Assembly: GCF_000738175.1 (NCBI RefSeq)
Contig: NZ_JFCH01000054.1
Location: forward strand, 1 to 64,000
Direction of reading: 5' to 3'
Source of the DNA: Corynebacterium jeikeium
GTDB taxonomy: Bacteria > Actinomycetota > Actinomycetes > Mycobacteriales > Mycobacteriaceae
DNA: 64,000 nt
A program made the position numbers and the translations under genes. Shown one piece after another: positions 38,878 to 47,827 of the stretch; the stretch's first letter is position 1, and the number at the start of each line of letters is the position of its first letter. The notes beneath the pieces are model-generated. The model was not told the DNA's origin and did not search any database. It saw only the letters and a program-made list of their open reading frames with translations.

Positions 38878-41196
38878 CTAGACGCGCTCGCGGGCCTTCT
38901 TAGCGGCAGACACCAGAACCTCCAGGGAGGCAGTGGTCTCTTCCCAGCCACGGGTCTTCAGGCCACAGTCCGGGTTAACCCACAGTAGGGAGGGGTCCAC
39001 GGAATCCAGGGCAGCGGACAGCAGGTCATCGACCTCCTGCTGCTTCGGCACGCGCGGGGAGTGGATGTCCCACACGCCCGGGCCAACGCCCAGCTCGTAG
39101 CCCTCGTCCTTCAGCGCAGCCAGAACCTGCATGCCGTTGCGGGCGGCCTCGATGGAGGTCACGTCGGCGTCCAGGTTGGAGACCGTGTCGATCAGCTCGT
39201 TGAACTCGGAGTAGCACATGTGCGTGTGGATCTGCACCTTGTTCTCCGCACCGGAGGTAGCCAGGCGGAAGGAGCCAACGGCCCATTTCAGGTAGTCCGG
39301 CTGCTGCTCCTTGCGCAGTGGCAGCAGCTCGCGGATAGCGGGCTCGTCCACCTGCACCACGCGAGCGCCAGCGGCGATCAAGTCGTCGATCTCGTCGCGC
39401 AGAGCCAGAGCAACCTGGTCGGCGGTCTCGCCCAGCGGCTGATCGTCACGCACGAAGGACCATGCCAGCATGGTCACCGGACCGGTCAGCATGCCCTTGA
39501 CCGGCTTGTCGGTCAGGTCAGCGGCAACCTTGTACCAGTCGACGGTCATGGCGTGCGGGCGGGAAACGTCACCGAAGATGATCGGCGGGCGCACGCAGCG
39601 GGAGCCGTAGGACTGCACCCAAGCGTGCTCGGTGGATAGGTAGCCGTCCAGCTGCTCGGAGAAGTACTGCACCATGTCGTTACGCTCCGGCTCGCCGTGC
39701 ACCAGCACGTCCAGGCCCAGCTCTTCCTGGCGCTTGATAACGTCCGCGACCTCGTCCTTCATCGCCTGGGTGTAGGCTGCGTCGTCGATCTCGCCCTTGC
39801 GGTGCTTCGCACGCGCCTGGCGGATCTCCGTGGTCTGCGGGAAGGAGCCGATGGTGGTGGTCGGCAGCGGCGGCAGGTTCAGCTCTGCCTTCTGTGCCTC
39901 GCGGCGGGCCTCGATGGAGTCGCGGCGACGGTCGGCGTCGGTCACGGCATCCTGGCGCTCGCGCACGGCGGCGTTGTGGGTCAGGGTGGAGTTCTTGCGG
40001 TCCTCGATGGCCTCGCGGGTCTCGGCGAACAGCTGCTCGTCGGCCTCGGTCTGCTCGCCGCGCAGGGCGCGGGACAGGGCAGCGACCTCGCGGATCTTCT
40101 CGGAACCGAAGGCCAGCCACTTCTGCACCTCGGCGTTCAGGTTCTGCTCGCGCTGCAGGGAGTAAGGCACGTGCAGCAGGGAGCAGCTCGTAGAGACGGC
40201 AACCGGGCCGCGCTCCTTCAGGCCCTGCAGGGTCTTCAACGCTGCGTCCAGGTCGGTGCGCCAGACATTGTGGCCATCCACAACACCAGCAGCCAGCAGC
40301 TCCTTGCCGTTCCAGGCGGGCAGCTCGGCAGCGGCAGCGCCACCGGTGACCAGGTCTACGCCGAAGGCAGCCACGCCGGAGCCGCCCAGCAGCTCGATGG
40401 CTGCGTTGCCGTCGCCGAAGTAGGTCTGGATGAGGAGGTTGACGCCCTCATCGCCAGCACCCGCAGCCTCAACCAGCTTCTCGTAGCCAGCGCGGGTGCG
40501 CTTCAATAGATCCTCGTTGGCGGCCGCATCAGCGTAAGCGAAGTCGGTGACCAGGATCGGCTCGTCGAACTGCACCCACTTCACGCCGCGATCTGCGATG
40601 CGCTTGAGCAGGCGGGAGTAGGCGTCAAAAATTTCCTCGAGGTGAGCGAAGGCATCAGAACCATCGACGGTACGAGACAGCGCCAGGTACGTCAGCGGGC
40701 CAACCAGCACCGGACGAACGGCCTCGCCTGCGCGGGTGACCTGGTCGCGGATGTCCTCGAGGAACGCGGAATCGTCCAGCTCCACGCGGGAGTCCTTGGC
40801 CAGCTCCGGGACGATGTAGTGGTAGTTCGTGTCGAACCACTTCGTCATTGCGGAGGCCGGCAGCTCCTTGGTGCCGCGGGCGGCGGCGAAGTAGCGGTCG
40901 ATGAAGCGCGGCAGTCCGTCGTTGTCGTGGTCCGCGATGTCGGCGACGCGCTCGGGCAACAGGCCCAGCAGGGCGGTGGTGTCCAGCACTGCGTCGTAGA
41001 AGGAGCGGCCAGAGAAGGCTGCGGAATCCAGGCCAGCGGCCAGCAGCTCGTCGGTGTAGTCGTTGACTAGGCGAGTTGCGGTGGTAGCCAGGTTGCGGCC
41101 GGTGGAGTTATCGCGCCAGTAGCCCTCGAGAGCCTTCTTTAGCTCGCGGTCGGGTCCGATGCGCGGCACCCCGGCGACGGTTGCGTTGAAAGTCAT
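38878..41196 (-). CDS. metE: Cobalamin-independent methionine synthase
   Basis: Transfers the methyl group of 5-methyltetrahydropteroyl-triglutamate to homocysteine. 772 residues in two barrels. Zinc and homocysteine ligands in the C-half are visible in VQIHTHMCYSEFNELID (His and Cys) and LLWVNPDCGLKTRGWEE (Cys); LPPLPTTTIGSFPQT marks the start of the C-barrel. AGGAAAG lies about 5 nt before the ATG. The promoter upstream has an McbR box in its spacer, so methionine-pool repression is expected. Confidence 0.97.
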   Translation of the reverse strand: MTFNATVAGVPRIGPDRELKKALEGYWRDNSTGRNLATTATRLVNDYTDELLAAGLDSAAFSGRSFYDAVLDTTALLGLLPERVADIADHDNDGLPRFIDRYFAAARGTKELPASAMTKWFDTNYHYIVPELAKDSRVELDDSAFLEDIRDQVTRAGEAVRPVLVGPLTYLALSRTVDGSDAFAHLEEIFDAYSRLLKRIADRGVKWVQFDEPILVTDFAYADAAANEDLLKRTRAGYEKLVEAAGAGDEGVNLLIQTYFGDGNAAIELLGGSGVAAFGVDLVTGGAAAAELPAWNGKELLAAGVVDGHNVWRTDLDAALKTLQGLKERGPVAVSTSCSLLHVPYSLQREQNLNAEVQKWLAFGSEKIREVAALSRALRGEQTEADEQLFAETREAIEDRKNSTLTHNAAVRERQDAVTDADRRRDSIEARREAQKAELNLPPLPTTTIGSFPQTTEIRQARAKHRKGEIDDAAYTQAMKDEVADVIKRQEELGLDVLVHGEPERNDMVQYFSEQLDGYLSTEHAWVQSYGSRCVRPPIIFGDVSRPHAMTVDWYKVAADLTDKPVKGMLTGPVTMLAWSFVRDDQPLGETADQVALALRDEIDDLIAAGARVVQVDEPAIRELLPLRKEQQPDYLKWAVGSFRLATSGAENKVQIHTHMCYSEFNELIDTVSNLDADVTSIEAARNGMQVLAALKDEGYELGVGPGVWDIHSPRVPKQQEVDDLLSAALDSVDPSLLWVNPDCGLKTRGWEETTASLEVLVSAAKKARERV

Positions 41197-41224
41197 TGTC
41201 TTTCCTGTCTTCCTTTTCCTATTG

Positions 41225-41241
41225 GCCCCGCCGGGCGGGGC
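41225..41241. promoter_or_regulatory. GC-rich hairpin in the metE leader
   Basis: GCCCCGC-CGG-GCGGGGC is a perfect 7-bp hairpin about 30 nt before the metE start codon, within a leader of about 170 nt. It may influence translation or message stability. No known SAM or cobalamin riboswitch core was found in the leader. Confidence 0.4.
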
Positions 41242-41376
41242 TGTGTCTAGCTGTAAAGCTGTATGGAATTCTTGCCAGTGCGGTTCCCGCGCGGATGCGC
41301 CTTTCCCGGGGCTCCAGAAGGCGCACCCGAGTGGCGGGGCATTGCCTTCGCCGGTGCGCGGGTCGCTTGCTCAACC

Positions 41377-41405
41377 ATTTAAGAATAGACAGCTTAGTCT
41401 GTCAA
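41377..41405 (-). promoter_or_regulatory. metE promoter with McbR operator in the spacer
   Basis: On the minus strand TTGACA (plus 41400-41405) and TTAAAT (plus 41377-41382) are separated by exactly 17 bp. The McbR-type box TAGAC-AGCTTA-GTCTG (41386-41401) fills the spacer, so a bound repressor would block the polymerase. McbR represses sulfur amino acid genes in Corynebacterium when S-adenosylhomocysteine is low. Confidence 0.75.
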
Positions 41406-41642
41406 CTAGATCACTTAATTTGGGGTTCCATAACCCCCGCCCCCGCGCCTCAAAACCGCTGAATCGCCCCGCCGAAAGCCCTGCGATTTGTGCATCGGGT
41501 CCGCAGGCTGTAAGCATTTAAACAACATCAAAACCACTGGCCACGCCGGGTGATGGGCGGGTGGAACGTCGAGGTGACATAGACGTTGCGCCCCGCCCGC
41601 GCCGGCCGGTACGAAAGCTAGCGAAAATTGAGGTTTCACCCC
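41406..41642. other. Remaining space between metE promoter and ECF transporter
   Basis: The 446 bp between metE and the transporter are gene-free. The metE side is its promoter and leader. The side facing the transporter is GC-rich with an A/T-rich pocket (TAAGCATTTAAAC near 41510-41523) that may hold the transporter promoter. No riboswitch consensus was recognised. Confidence 0.4.
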
Positions 41643-42449
41643 ATGCGCCCCCTGTCACAAAAAGCCACTTATGTACTGCTCGGTCTAGCCGCGATTATCA
41701 TCGTCACCACCTGGCTGACCCTCGTCATCTGGCAGCCCAGCGACTCCAACTACGAGTCCCTCGCAGACTCCAAGAGTTCCACCATCGCCCTGGTCGGGTT
41801 TGTCGTCCCCGCCATCCTCGCGCTGATTGCCGTGGTCCCGCGTCTGCCCGTGCGCACCCTTGCCCTGCTGCCGGTCGCCCTGGCCATCAACGTGATCCTC
41901 GGCCACATCATCGGCAACATGGGCCTGCCCCTGCCGCTGTACCTGGATTCCATCGGCACCGTGCTGGTCGGCGCCCTGGCCGGCCCGTGGGCGGGTCTGG
42001 TCACCGGCGTGCTGTCCGCCCTGGTGTGGGGCACGTTCAACCCGACTGTCGTGGGCTTCGCTGCGGCCTATGCCTTCGTCGGCGTCTGCGCCGGGTTGCT
42101 GGGCAAGTGGTGGACGGGTGCGTATTGGAGAATCGGCTTGTCCGCGTTGCTCATTGGCTTCCTGACGGCCCTGCTCTCCGCGCCAATCGCCTCCTTCATT
42201 TTCGGCGGCACAGCGGGTACGGGCACGGGTCTGTTGGTTACTGCTTACCGGACATTGGGTTTCGAGCCGATGACGGCCGTCTTCCTGCAGTCCTGGACGT
42301 CCGACCCTCTCGATAAGCTGATTGTGTTCACCATCATCTACCTGGTCATCCGCGCCCTCCCGCAGCGCACGCGCCGCACCTTCGCGCCGGTGGGCAAGGA
42401 TGGCAGCGCTACTGCCGACAACACCGCTGCAGCAGACAAAGCCGCATGA
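41643..42449 (+). CDS. ECF transporter substrate-binding (S) membrane component
   Basis: A 268-residue membrane protein with about six to seven helices. NVILGHIIGNMGLPLPLYLDSIGTVLVGALAGPWAGLVTGVLSALVWG is the small-residue-rich core typical of energy-coupling-factor S components. With the EcfT- and EcfA-like genes that follow it forms a dedicated (group I) vitamin or precursor importer. The substrate cannot be read from the sequence; divergence from metE suggests sulfur amino acid or cofactor metabolism, but no McbR box clearly faces this gene. ATG 41643 has TTGAGG upstream. The stop overlaps the next start (ATGA). Confidence 0.75.
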   Translation: MRPLSQKATYVLLGLAAIIIVTTWLTLVIWQPSDSNYESLADSKSSTIALVGFVVPAILALIAVVPRLPVRTLALLPVALAINVILGHIIGNMGLPLPLYLDSIGTVLVGALAGPWAGLVTGVLSALVWGTFNPTVVGFAAAYAFVGVCAGLLGKWWTGAYWRIGLSALLIGFLTALLSAPIASFIFGGTAGTGTGLLVTAYRTLGFEPMTAVFLQSWTSDPLDKLIVFTIIYLVIRALPQRTRRTFAPVGKDGSATADNTAAADKAA

Positions 42450-43126
42450 GCCCACTGACCTACCTCACCCTCGCTGCCAGCGGGGTGATCTTCGTCCTCG
42501 TCGCCGATAGCCTCGCCGTGAGTGCTGTCGCGTGGGGTCTGTGCGCCCTCGTGGCTCTTTTCTTCTCGACGCCCCGTCGTCCCTTCCTGGCAGCCAACCT
42601 CTTAGGCCTACCGGCCTTCATCGGATTTGGTCTGATGTACGCCCCCTTCGGCCAGGAGCCCGGCTGGTGGATCATCACCCGCGACGGCCTGCAGATCGCC
42701 CTTTCCCTGGGCAGCCGCTTCCTGGCCGCCACCACCATCGGCCTGACCATCGGCAGCTTCGTAAACCTCGACCAGCTGATGCGCACCGTCCAGCCCCGCC
42801 TGCCCGCCAAGCTGGTGTACGTCGTCGGCGCGACCGCTCGGCTGCTGCCGCTGGCCCGCGCCCGCTGGCTGACTATCCAGCAGGTTCGCGCCTCCCGCGG
42901 CGTGGACGTTTCCACCTTGGGTGCGAAGTGCCGCATGATCCTGCCGCTGATCGTCGGCATGGTGGACGATGCTGCCACCCGCGCCCGCCCGCTGCAGCGC
43001 ACCGGCATCGGCGAGCCCGGCCCGCGTACCGTACTGCGCCCCGTCCCGGATACTGCTTTGGACTGGGCGGTCCGCCTGCTGGCCATTGCCGCCCTGGTGG
43101 TGGGATGCTGGTGGGCAGTGCACTAG
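42446..43126 (+). CDS. ECF transporter transmembrane (T) component
   Basis: A 226-residue membrane protein with the two Ala-Arg-Gly-type coupling motifs of EcfT (QVRASRGVDVST and ARPLQRTGIGEPG) that contact the ATPases, plus about five membrane helices. It overlaps the S-component gene by 4 bp, so the two are translationally coupled. Confidence 0.82.
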   Translation: MSPLTYLTLAASGVIFVLVADSLAVSAVAWGLCALVALFFSTPRRPFLAANLLGLPAFIGFGLMYAPFGQEPGWWIITRDGLQIALSLGSRFLAATTIGLTIGSFVNLDQLMRTVQPRLPAKLVYVVGATARLLPLARARWLTIQQVRASRGVDVSTLGAKCRMILPLIVGMVDDAATRARPLQRTGIGEPGPRTVLRPVPDTALDWAVRLLAIAALVVGCWWAVH

Positions 43127-43205
43127 CTGGACTGTGGGCACCAGCCAACACACGCATTAGCGAGCACAAGCACGAGCGAACGACCAGAAAGATCCCGCGC
43201 GAACA

Positions 43206-44420
43206 ATGCCTTTGAGTACCTTCATCTGGGGAGATAGTGGCGTCGGACTATCCGAACACGCCTGGGCGCACGCAGAAAAGACCGGCGCGGCGTGGGTTGG
43301 CAACGAGGCCAGCGCGCACATCTCCCTGCTGCGCAACACGGTCGCCGAAGAGCTCGCGTTCCCCATGGAGCAGCGCGGGGTGCCGCGCGCCGAGATGCAG
43401 CAGCGCGTGGAGGCCGCCCTGCGTCTGTGGGGGTTGGAGGGGCAGGCCGAGCAGAATCCCGCCACCCTGTCCACCGGCCAGACCCGCCGCGTGGCCATCG
43501 CCGCCGCGCTGCTGGCCCGCCCCGAAGCGCTGGTGCTCGACTGCCCCCTCGATGGCCTGGACGCCGCCGCCGTCGACACCCTGCGCCGCACCATCGCGGA
43601 CTTTCCGGGGACCGTCACCGTTTACGATCGTGCGGGTTCACCCTTAAGTGATGACGCCCCCACGCACCAGCGCCTGCTAGCCGACGGCACCCTGACCGAT
43701 TCCCCCGCGCCGAAGCCTGCAGCTGGGGCGGACACCCCGGAGACCTTCGCGCAGGGGAGCACGGGGACGGCCTTGTTGGCGCGGGATGTAGTTTTCCGCC
43801 GGGGTGGCGTCGGCCCCATAAACCTGGAGATCCCCGCAGGCCGGGTGGTGCACCTGGCCGGGCCGAACGGGTGCGGCAAGACGACCCTATTCTTGGGAGC
43901 GCTGGGGCTACTGAAGTACCGGGGGACGCTGCGCGCGGAGGGGCTGAAGGGCTGGGCGCCCACACAAATGGATCAGGCGGTGACCTGCCGGACCGTGGCA
44001 GAGGAACTGGCCGTGGGGGCGGGAGAGGAGCTGGCCGCAGCGGCAATAGACTTCGCCAGGTTGGGCAACTGGGCGGGCACGCATCCGCTGGACGTGCCGG
44101 CGGCGAAGCGGCGGATCGTGCTGGTCGCGGCGGCGATGGTGCGTGGCGCGGATCTGGTGATGCTGGACGAGCCGACCGTGGGTCTGGACGTGCTGGGCTA
44201 TCGCGAGTTGGTGGAGCTGATGCACCGTTACGCGGACGGCGAGTATGCGCGGATGATCGGGCGGGGTGGCTCCGGCGCGCCAGGCGAGCCTGGTGGCGCG
44301 GGCGCGCCGGGCAGGCAGGGCGCGCGGCACACGCAGAACGCGCCGACGGTGCTGTGGACCTGCCACGACGCGCGCTTTGCTGCGCAGGTCAGTGACCTGC
44401 GGATTGATATGGCGGGTTAG
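43206..44420 (+). CDS. Fused two-domain ECF ATPase with complementary degenerate halves
   Basis: A 404-residue fusion of two ABC ATPase domains. N-half: Walker A is GDSGVGLS (residues 9-16, Lys replaced by Leu), the signature LSTGQ (88-92) is good, and Walker B LVLDCP (109-114) lacks the catalytic Glu. C-half: Walker A GPNGCGKTT (219-227) and Walker B LVMLDEP (317-323) are intact, but the signature position reads PLDVPAAKRR (294-303). In the head-to-tail dimer only one composite site (C-half Walker A/B with N-half signature) can hydrolyse ATP. A Gly/Ala/Pro-rich insertion (about 357-377) precedes the H-loop. It completes the ECF operon. Confidence 0.82.
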   Translation: MPLSTFIWGDSGVGLSEHAWAHAEKTGAAWVGNEASAHISLLRNTVAEELAFPMEQRGVPRAEMQQRVEAALRLWGLEGQAEQNPATLSTGQTRRVAIAAALLARPEALVLDCPLDGLDAAAVDTLRRTIADFPGTVTVYDRAGSPLSDDAPTHQRLLADGTLTDSPAPKPAAGADTPETFAQGSTGTALLARDVVFRRGGVGPINLEIPAGRVVHLAGPNGCGKTTLFLGALGLLKYRGTLRAEGLKGWAPTQMDQAVTCRTVAEELAVGAGEELAAAAIDFARLGNWAGTHPLDVPAAKRRIVLVAAAMVRGADLVMLDEPTVGLDVLGYRELVELMHRYADGEYARMIGRGGSGAPGEPGGAGAPGRQGARHTQNAPTVLWTCHDARFAAQVSDLRIDMAG

Positions 44421-44440
44421 TCCCGCCGGGCGCGGCTAAC
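44416..44440. terminator. Shared hairpin between convergent genes
   Basis: GTTAG-TC-CCGC-CGGGC-GCGG-CTAAC folds with the stop codons of the ATPase and Rieske genes at its ends. No T-run follows. It may act as a bidirectional terminator. Confidence 0.4.
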
Positions 44441-44874
44441 TAGTCCGTGATCTCAATCGAGTCGCCGTTGCGCTCGACCTTCTTCGCCGGGACCATCGGG
44501 TCGCGAGAGGGGCCTTCCAGCACATCGCCGGTGGCGACGTCGAACTTGGACATGTGCTTCGGGCAGACCGCCACCGTGGTGTCCCCGGACCTTTCAATGG
44601 AATCGATGGTGCCGCCGGCGTGCGGGCAAGAGGTGGAAAACGCCTTGTACTCGTCCTCGCTAGGGCGGGAGAGCACCCAGCCGTCCAGAATCGTCGCGCC
44701 ACCGACCTCCAGGTCTGCGGCATCGGCCTTCGCCACAACTTCCTCGCTGGCACAGGCAGCCAGCAGAGCACCGGAGGCGGTAGCTGCGGTGGCTACGGCG
44801 ACCCCGCGCAGAAACGAGCGGCGGGAACAGGGCAGGGAGCTGTGACGCTGGGGATTCGGCTGCATTTCACTCAT
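44440..44874 (-). CDS. Tat-exported Rieske [2Fe-2S] lipoprotein
   Basis: A 144-residue protein with a twin-arginine signal (CSRRSFLRGVAV), a lipobox (ALLAAC) and a Rieske domain with both cluster motifs: CPHAGG (Cys-x-His) and CPKHMSKFD (Cys-x-x-His). It is thus folded with its cluster in the cytoplasm, exported and lipid-anchored, and would serve as a small extracytoplasmic electron carrier. The partner is not evident. The start at ATG 44874 has AATGAT 7 nt upstream. Confidence 0.85.
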   Translation of the reverse strand: MSEMQPNPQRHSSLPCSRRSFLRGVAVATAATASGALLAACASEEVVAKADAADLEVGGATILDGWVLSRPSEDEYKAFSTSCPHAGGTIDSIERSGDTTVAVCPKHMSKFDVATGDVLEGPSRDPMVPAKKVERNGDSIEITD

Positions 44875-44990
44875 AAAGCCGATCATTCCATCAGGCCGCA
44901 CGGGCTACAAGCTCGCGCGCGGCGGGGCTGGCACGCAAGTGCGGCGGGGCTTGCAGCGTGAGTATGTGGGCATAAGTAAGGTGAAAGACT

Positions 44991-46226
44991 ATGTACACTC
45001 CCGAGGCAATTGGCACTCCACTGACTCCCTCCTCCCTCAAGGTCCTCCTGCTCGGCGCCAGCGAGCTAGGGCGGGAGCTTGCCGTCGCCCTGCAACGCCT
45101 GGGCGTAGAGGTGCACGCCGCGGACCGCTACGCCGGCGCGCCCGCGCACCTCGTGGCCAACAAGACCCACGTGCTGGACATCCACGACGAGGATGCCATC
45201 CGCCAGCTGATCCGCGAGGTCGGCCCGCACTTCGTCATCCCGGATTCGGAGACCATCCCCGCCGACGTGCTGCAGGAGATCGAGACCAACGAGGTCGCCT
45301 CCGTCGTGCCGACCGCCCTGGCCAATCGCCTGACTATGAACCGCGAAGGCATCCGCACCTTTGCCCACGACAAGCTGGGCCTGCCGAACAGCACCTTCCG
45401 CTTCGCCTCCACCGCCGACGAACTCGCCCGCGCCGCCGAGGAAATCGGCTACCCGTGCGTGGTCAAGCCCGTCATGAGCAGCTCCGGCGCAGGCCAAAGC
45501 TACGTTGGGGGAGTGGACGAGCTAGAGGCCGCTTGGAACGCGGCGCTGAAGCACTCCCGCACCAACGCCCAGCGGGTAATGGTCGAGCAGTACATCCCCT
45601 TCGACTACGAAGTCACCATCCTGGCCGTACGCTCCATCGACCCCACTACCGGCCGGGAGGCCACCTGGTTCTGCGAGCCCATCGGCCACCGCCAGGACCG
45701 CGGCGACTACGTGGAATCCTGGCAGCCCGCGCACATGTCCGAGGATGCGCTGGACACCGCCCGCAGCATCGCCGCCCGCATCGCTACCGCCCTGGGAGGT
45801 CGCGGAGTGTACGGCGTGGAACTGTTCGTCAAGGGTGACGACGTCTACTTCTCCGAGGTCAGCCCCCGCCCGCACGATACCGGCATGGTCACCCTCGGCA
45901 CCCAGCGGTTCTCTGAATTCGACCTGCACGCACGCGCCATCCTTGGGCTGCCGATCGATACCACGCTGATCTCTCCGGGAGCCTCCGCCGTTATCCGCTG
46001 CGAGGATAAACACGATAGCGATATTGAATACGTGGGCGTCAATAAGGCAATGGCAGTAGAAGAAACTAACATCTACCTATTCGGCAAGCCCCGAGCACTT
46101 GCGCGCCGACGAATGGGAGTGGCAGTAGCCACCGCCGAGAACATCGACCAGGCCCGGCAGCGTGCCGAAGAGGCCGCCGGGTACATCGAGGTGCGGCCGA
46201 CTGTTTTCGCAGAAGGCGGGCAGTAG
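44991..46226 (+). CDS. purT: Formate-dependent phosphoribosylglycinamide formyltransferase
   Basis: ATP-grasp enzyme converting glycinamide ribonucleotide, formate and ATP to formyl-GAR, the folate-independent third step of purine synthesis. 411 residues. Motifs: [82 protein letters not shown] and [19 protein letters not shown]. In E. coli PurT the glycine loop reads SSSGKGQ; here the lysine is alanine. A copy of the GGCGTCA-plus-AATAAG motif lies in the gene at 46035. Confidence 0.92.
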   Translation: MYTPEAIGTPLTPSSLKVLLLGASELGRELAVALQRLGVEVHAADRYAGAPAHLVANKTHVLDIHDEDAIRQLIREVGPHFVIPDSETIPADVLQEIETNEVASVVPTALANRLTMNREGIRTFAHDKLGLPNSTFRFASTADELARAAEEIGYPCVVKPVMSSSGAGQSYVGGVDELEAAWNAALKHSRTNAQRVMVEQYIPFDYEVTILAVRSIDPTTGREATWFCEPIGHRQDRGDYVESWQPAHMSEDALDTARSIAARIATALGGRGVYGVELFVKGDDVYFSEVSPRPHDTGMVTLGTQRFSEFDLHARAILGLPIDTTLISPGASAVIRCEDKHDSDIEYVGVNKAMAVEETNIYLFGKPRALARRRMGVAVATAENIDQARQRAEEAAGYIEVRPTVFAEGGQ

Positions 46227-46229
46227 ACC

Positions 46230-46242
46230 TAAAATCCGAGGT
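46230..46242 (+). promoter_or_regulatory. -10 element directly ahead of trhO
   Basis: TAAAAT (46230-46235) stands 7 nt before the ATG at 46243, right after the purT stop. A CCGAGGT that could bind the ribosome overlaps the spacer, so leaderless and weak-leader readings are both possible. Confidence 0.5.
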
Positions 46243-47175
46243 ATGGGACATAGCGCAACCGACCTCAACGAAACTCGAATCCTGCTGTACTACTGCTTCA
46301 CCCCGATCGACGACCCGACCGCGATGATGCTGTGGCAGCGCGCGCTATGCGAACAGCTGGAGCTTAAAGGCCGCATCCTCATCAGCAAGCACGGCATCAA
46401 CGGCACCGTCGGCGGCTCGCTGGCCAGCTGCAAGCAGTACGTGCGCCGCACCCGCGAATTCCCGGGCTTCAAGAAGATGGAATTCAAGTGGTCCGCGGGC
46501 TCGGCCGACGACTTCCCGCGCCTGTCCGTGAAGGTGCGCGACGAAATCGTGGCTTTCGGCGCTCCGGACGAGCTGAAGGTAGACGAAAACGGTGTGATTG
46601 GCGGCGGCGTGCACCTGAAGCCGGAGGAAGTGAACAAGCTGGTGGAGGAGCGTGGCGACGAGGTCGTCTTCTTCGACGGGCGCAACGCCATGGAGGCGGA
46701 GATCGGCAAGTTCAAAAACGCCATCGTGCCGGATGTGCGCACCACCCACGACTTCATCAGCGAGATCGAATCCGGAAAGTACGACGACCTCAAGGACAAG
46801 CCGGTTGTCACGTACTGCACGGGCGGCATCCGCTGTGAAATCCTGAGCTCGCTGATGAAGAACCGCGGGTTCGAGGAGGTTTACCAGATCGACGGCGGCA
46901 TCGTCCGCTACGGCGAAAAGTACGGGGACAAGGGGCTTTGGGAGGGTTCCCTGTATGTTTTCGACGGGCGCATGCACATGGAATTTAGTGATGACGCCGC
47001 TACGCTGGGCCGCTGCCGAGCATGTGGGCACGCGACCAACGACTTCCACAACTGCGTGAACGAACAGTGCCGCGAGCAGATCCTGCTGTGCGAAGAATGC
47101 GCCGCGGACCCGGAGAGCGCGACGTGCGGGCGCAAGGAGTGCGCCGAGGTCGCGGCGGAATTGGTGGCGAAGTAG
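46243..47175 (+). CDS. trhO: tRNA uridine(34) hydroxylase, rhodanese family
   Basis: A 310-residue TrhO (YceA) protein that hydroxylates the wobble uridine of tRNAs to 5-hydroxyuridine using oxygen. Layout: N-terminal ferredoxin-like domain ([33 protein letters not shown]), rhodanese domain with the active loop [11 protein letters not shown] (about residues 188-198) and [14 protein letters not shown], and a cysteine-rich C-terminus (CRACGH ... CVNEQC ... CEEC) likely binding metal. Convergent with the damaged GNAT gene. Confidence 0.92.
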   Translation: MGHSATDLNETRILLYYCFTPIDDPTAMMLWQRALCEQLELKGRILISKHGINGTVGGSLASCKQYVRRTREFPGFKKMEFKWSAGSADDFPRLSVKVRDEIVAFGAPDELKVDENGVIGGGVHLKPEEVNKLVEERGDEVVFFDGRNAMEAEIGKFKNAIVPDVRTTHDFISEIESGKYDDLKDKPVVTYCTGGIRCEILSSLMKNRGFEEVYQIDGGIVRYGEKYGDKGLWEGSLYVFDGRMHMEFSDDAATLGRCRACGHATNDFHNCVNEQCREQILLCEECAADPESATCGRKECAEVAAELVAK

Positions 47176-47211
47176 CGGCGGGGTGCCGGAAAGCAGCGGC
47201 GGGGTGCCGGA

Positions 47212-47783
47212 CTAGAGCTCCAGCTCCATGGTGACGTGGGGGTGCCCTCCTCGTCGAAAGGCTCGCTAACCGGCTGGAAGCCGAACTTCGCGTAGAAGTC
47301 CTGCGCCTGGGTCTGAGCATTCAGGGAAACGCGGGCGACCTGGGTGGTCGGGTCTAGCGCGGCGGCGCGACCCTTGCAGACCTCCAGGGCCTGCTCCATG
47401 ATCTGGGTGGCGATGCCACGCCCGCGCACATCCTTAGCCACGCACATCCGGCCGATGTGCTGATCCTCTGGCTTGCCGTACACGCGCGCCGTGCCCACCA
47501 GACGCAGGGGAGAGCCCGGATCCGGCTGGCCGAAGGGATACTCCGGGCCGCTGCCTGGGTGAAAGTATGCCAGCACGTGGTGGGTGTTCGGGTGCGGGTC
47601 GATGTCATCGATCTCCGCGAAGGGGGTTTGCTGCTCGTGGACGAAGACGTCCACGCGCAGCTTGTACAGCGGGTGCAGCTGCTGGGCGGGCATCGCTAGC
47701 AGCGCGCGCCCGGTGAAGTGAGCATCCGGGAACTCGGCGGCGCCAGAGGCTGAGCTGGCGGCAGGGGAGGGGGTGTTGGCCAC
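47212..47783 (-). pseudogene. GNAT-family acetyltransferase with a 3'-end frameshift
   Basis: The minus strand encodes a GNAT protein of about 190 residues: LYKLRVDVFVHEQQTPFAEIDDIDPHP, then the acetyl-CoA loop IGRMCVAKDVRGRGIATQIMEQALEV and VSLNAQTQAQDFYAKFGFQPVSEPFDEEGTP. After EEGTP the frame slips. One extra C in the five-C run (plus-strand G-run 47238-47242) would give HVTMELEL and a stop at 47212, the expected family end. As written the frame runs on to 46908 through sequence antisense to trhO. It starts with GTG 47783. This may be a real mutation, a phase-variable run or a sequencing error. Confidence 0.8.
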
Positions 47784-47827
47784 AGTCTTCGGTGTCCTTG
47801 CCTAGTGTCTTTGCAGAGAGTCCGTAT

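Noticed and set aside
45471..45500. Lys-to-Ala change in the PurT glycine loop as a sign of lost activity
   Set aside because: The main ATP-grasp ligands and the conserved GHRQ and SPRPHDTG blocks are present; I am not sure this lysine is essential in the family.
46908..47211. Extension of the GNAT frame over the trhO 3' end
   Set aside because: The extension is antisense to conserved trhO sequence and is Ser/Pro/Arg-rich nonsense; a one-base indel explains it better.
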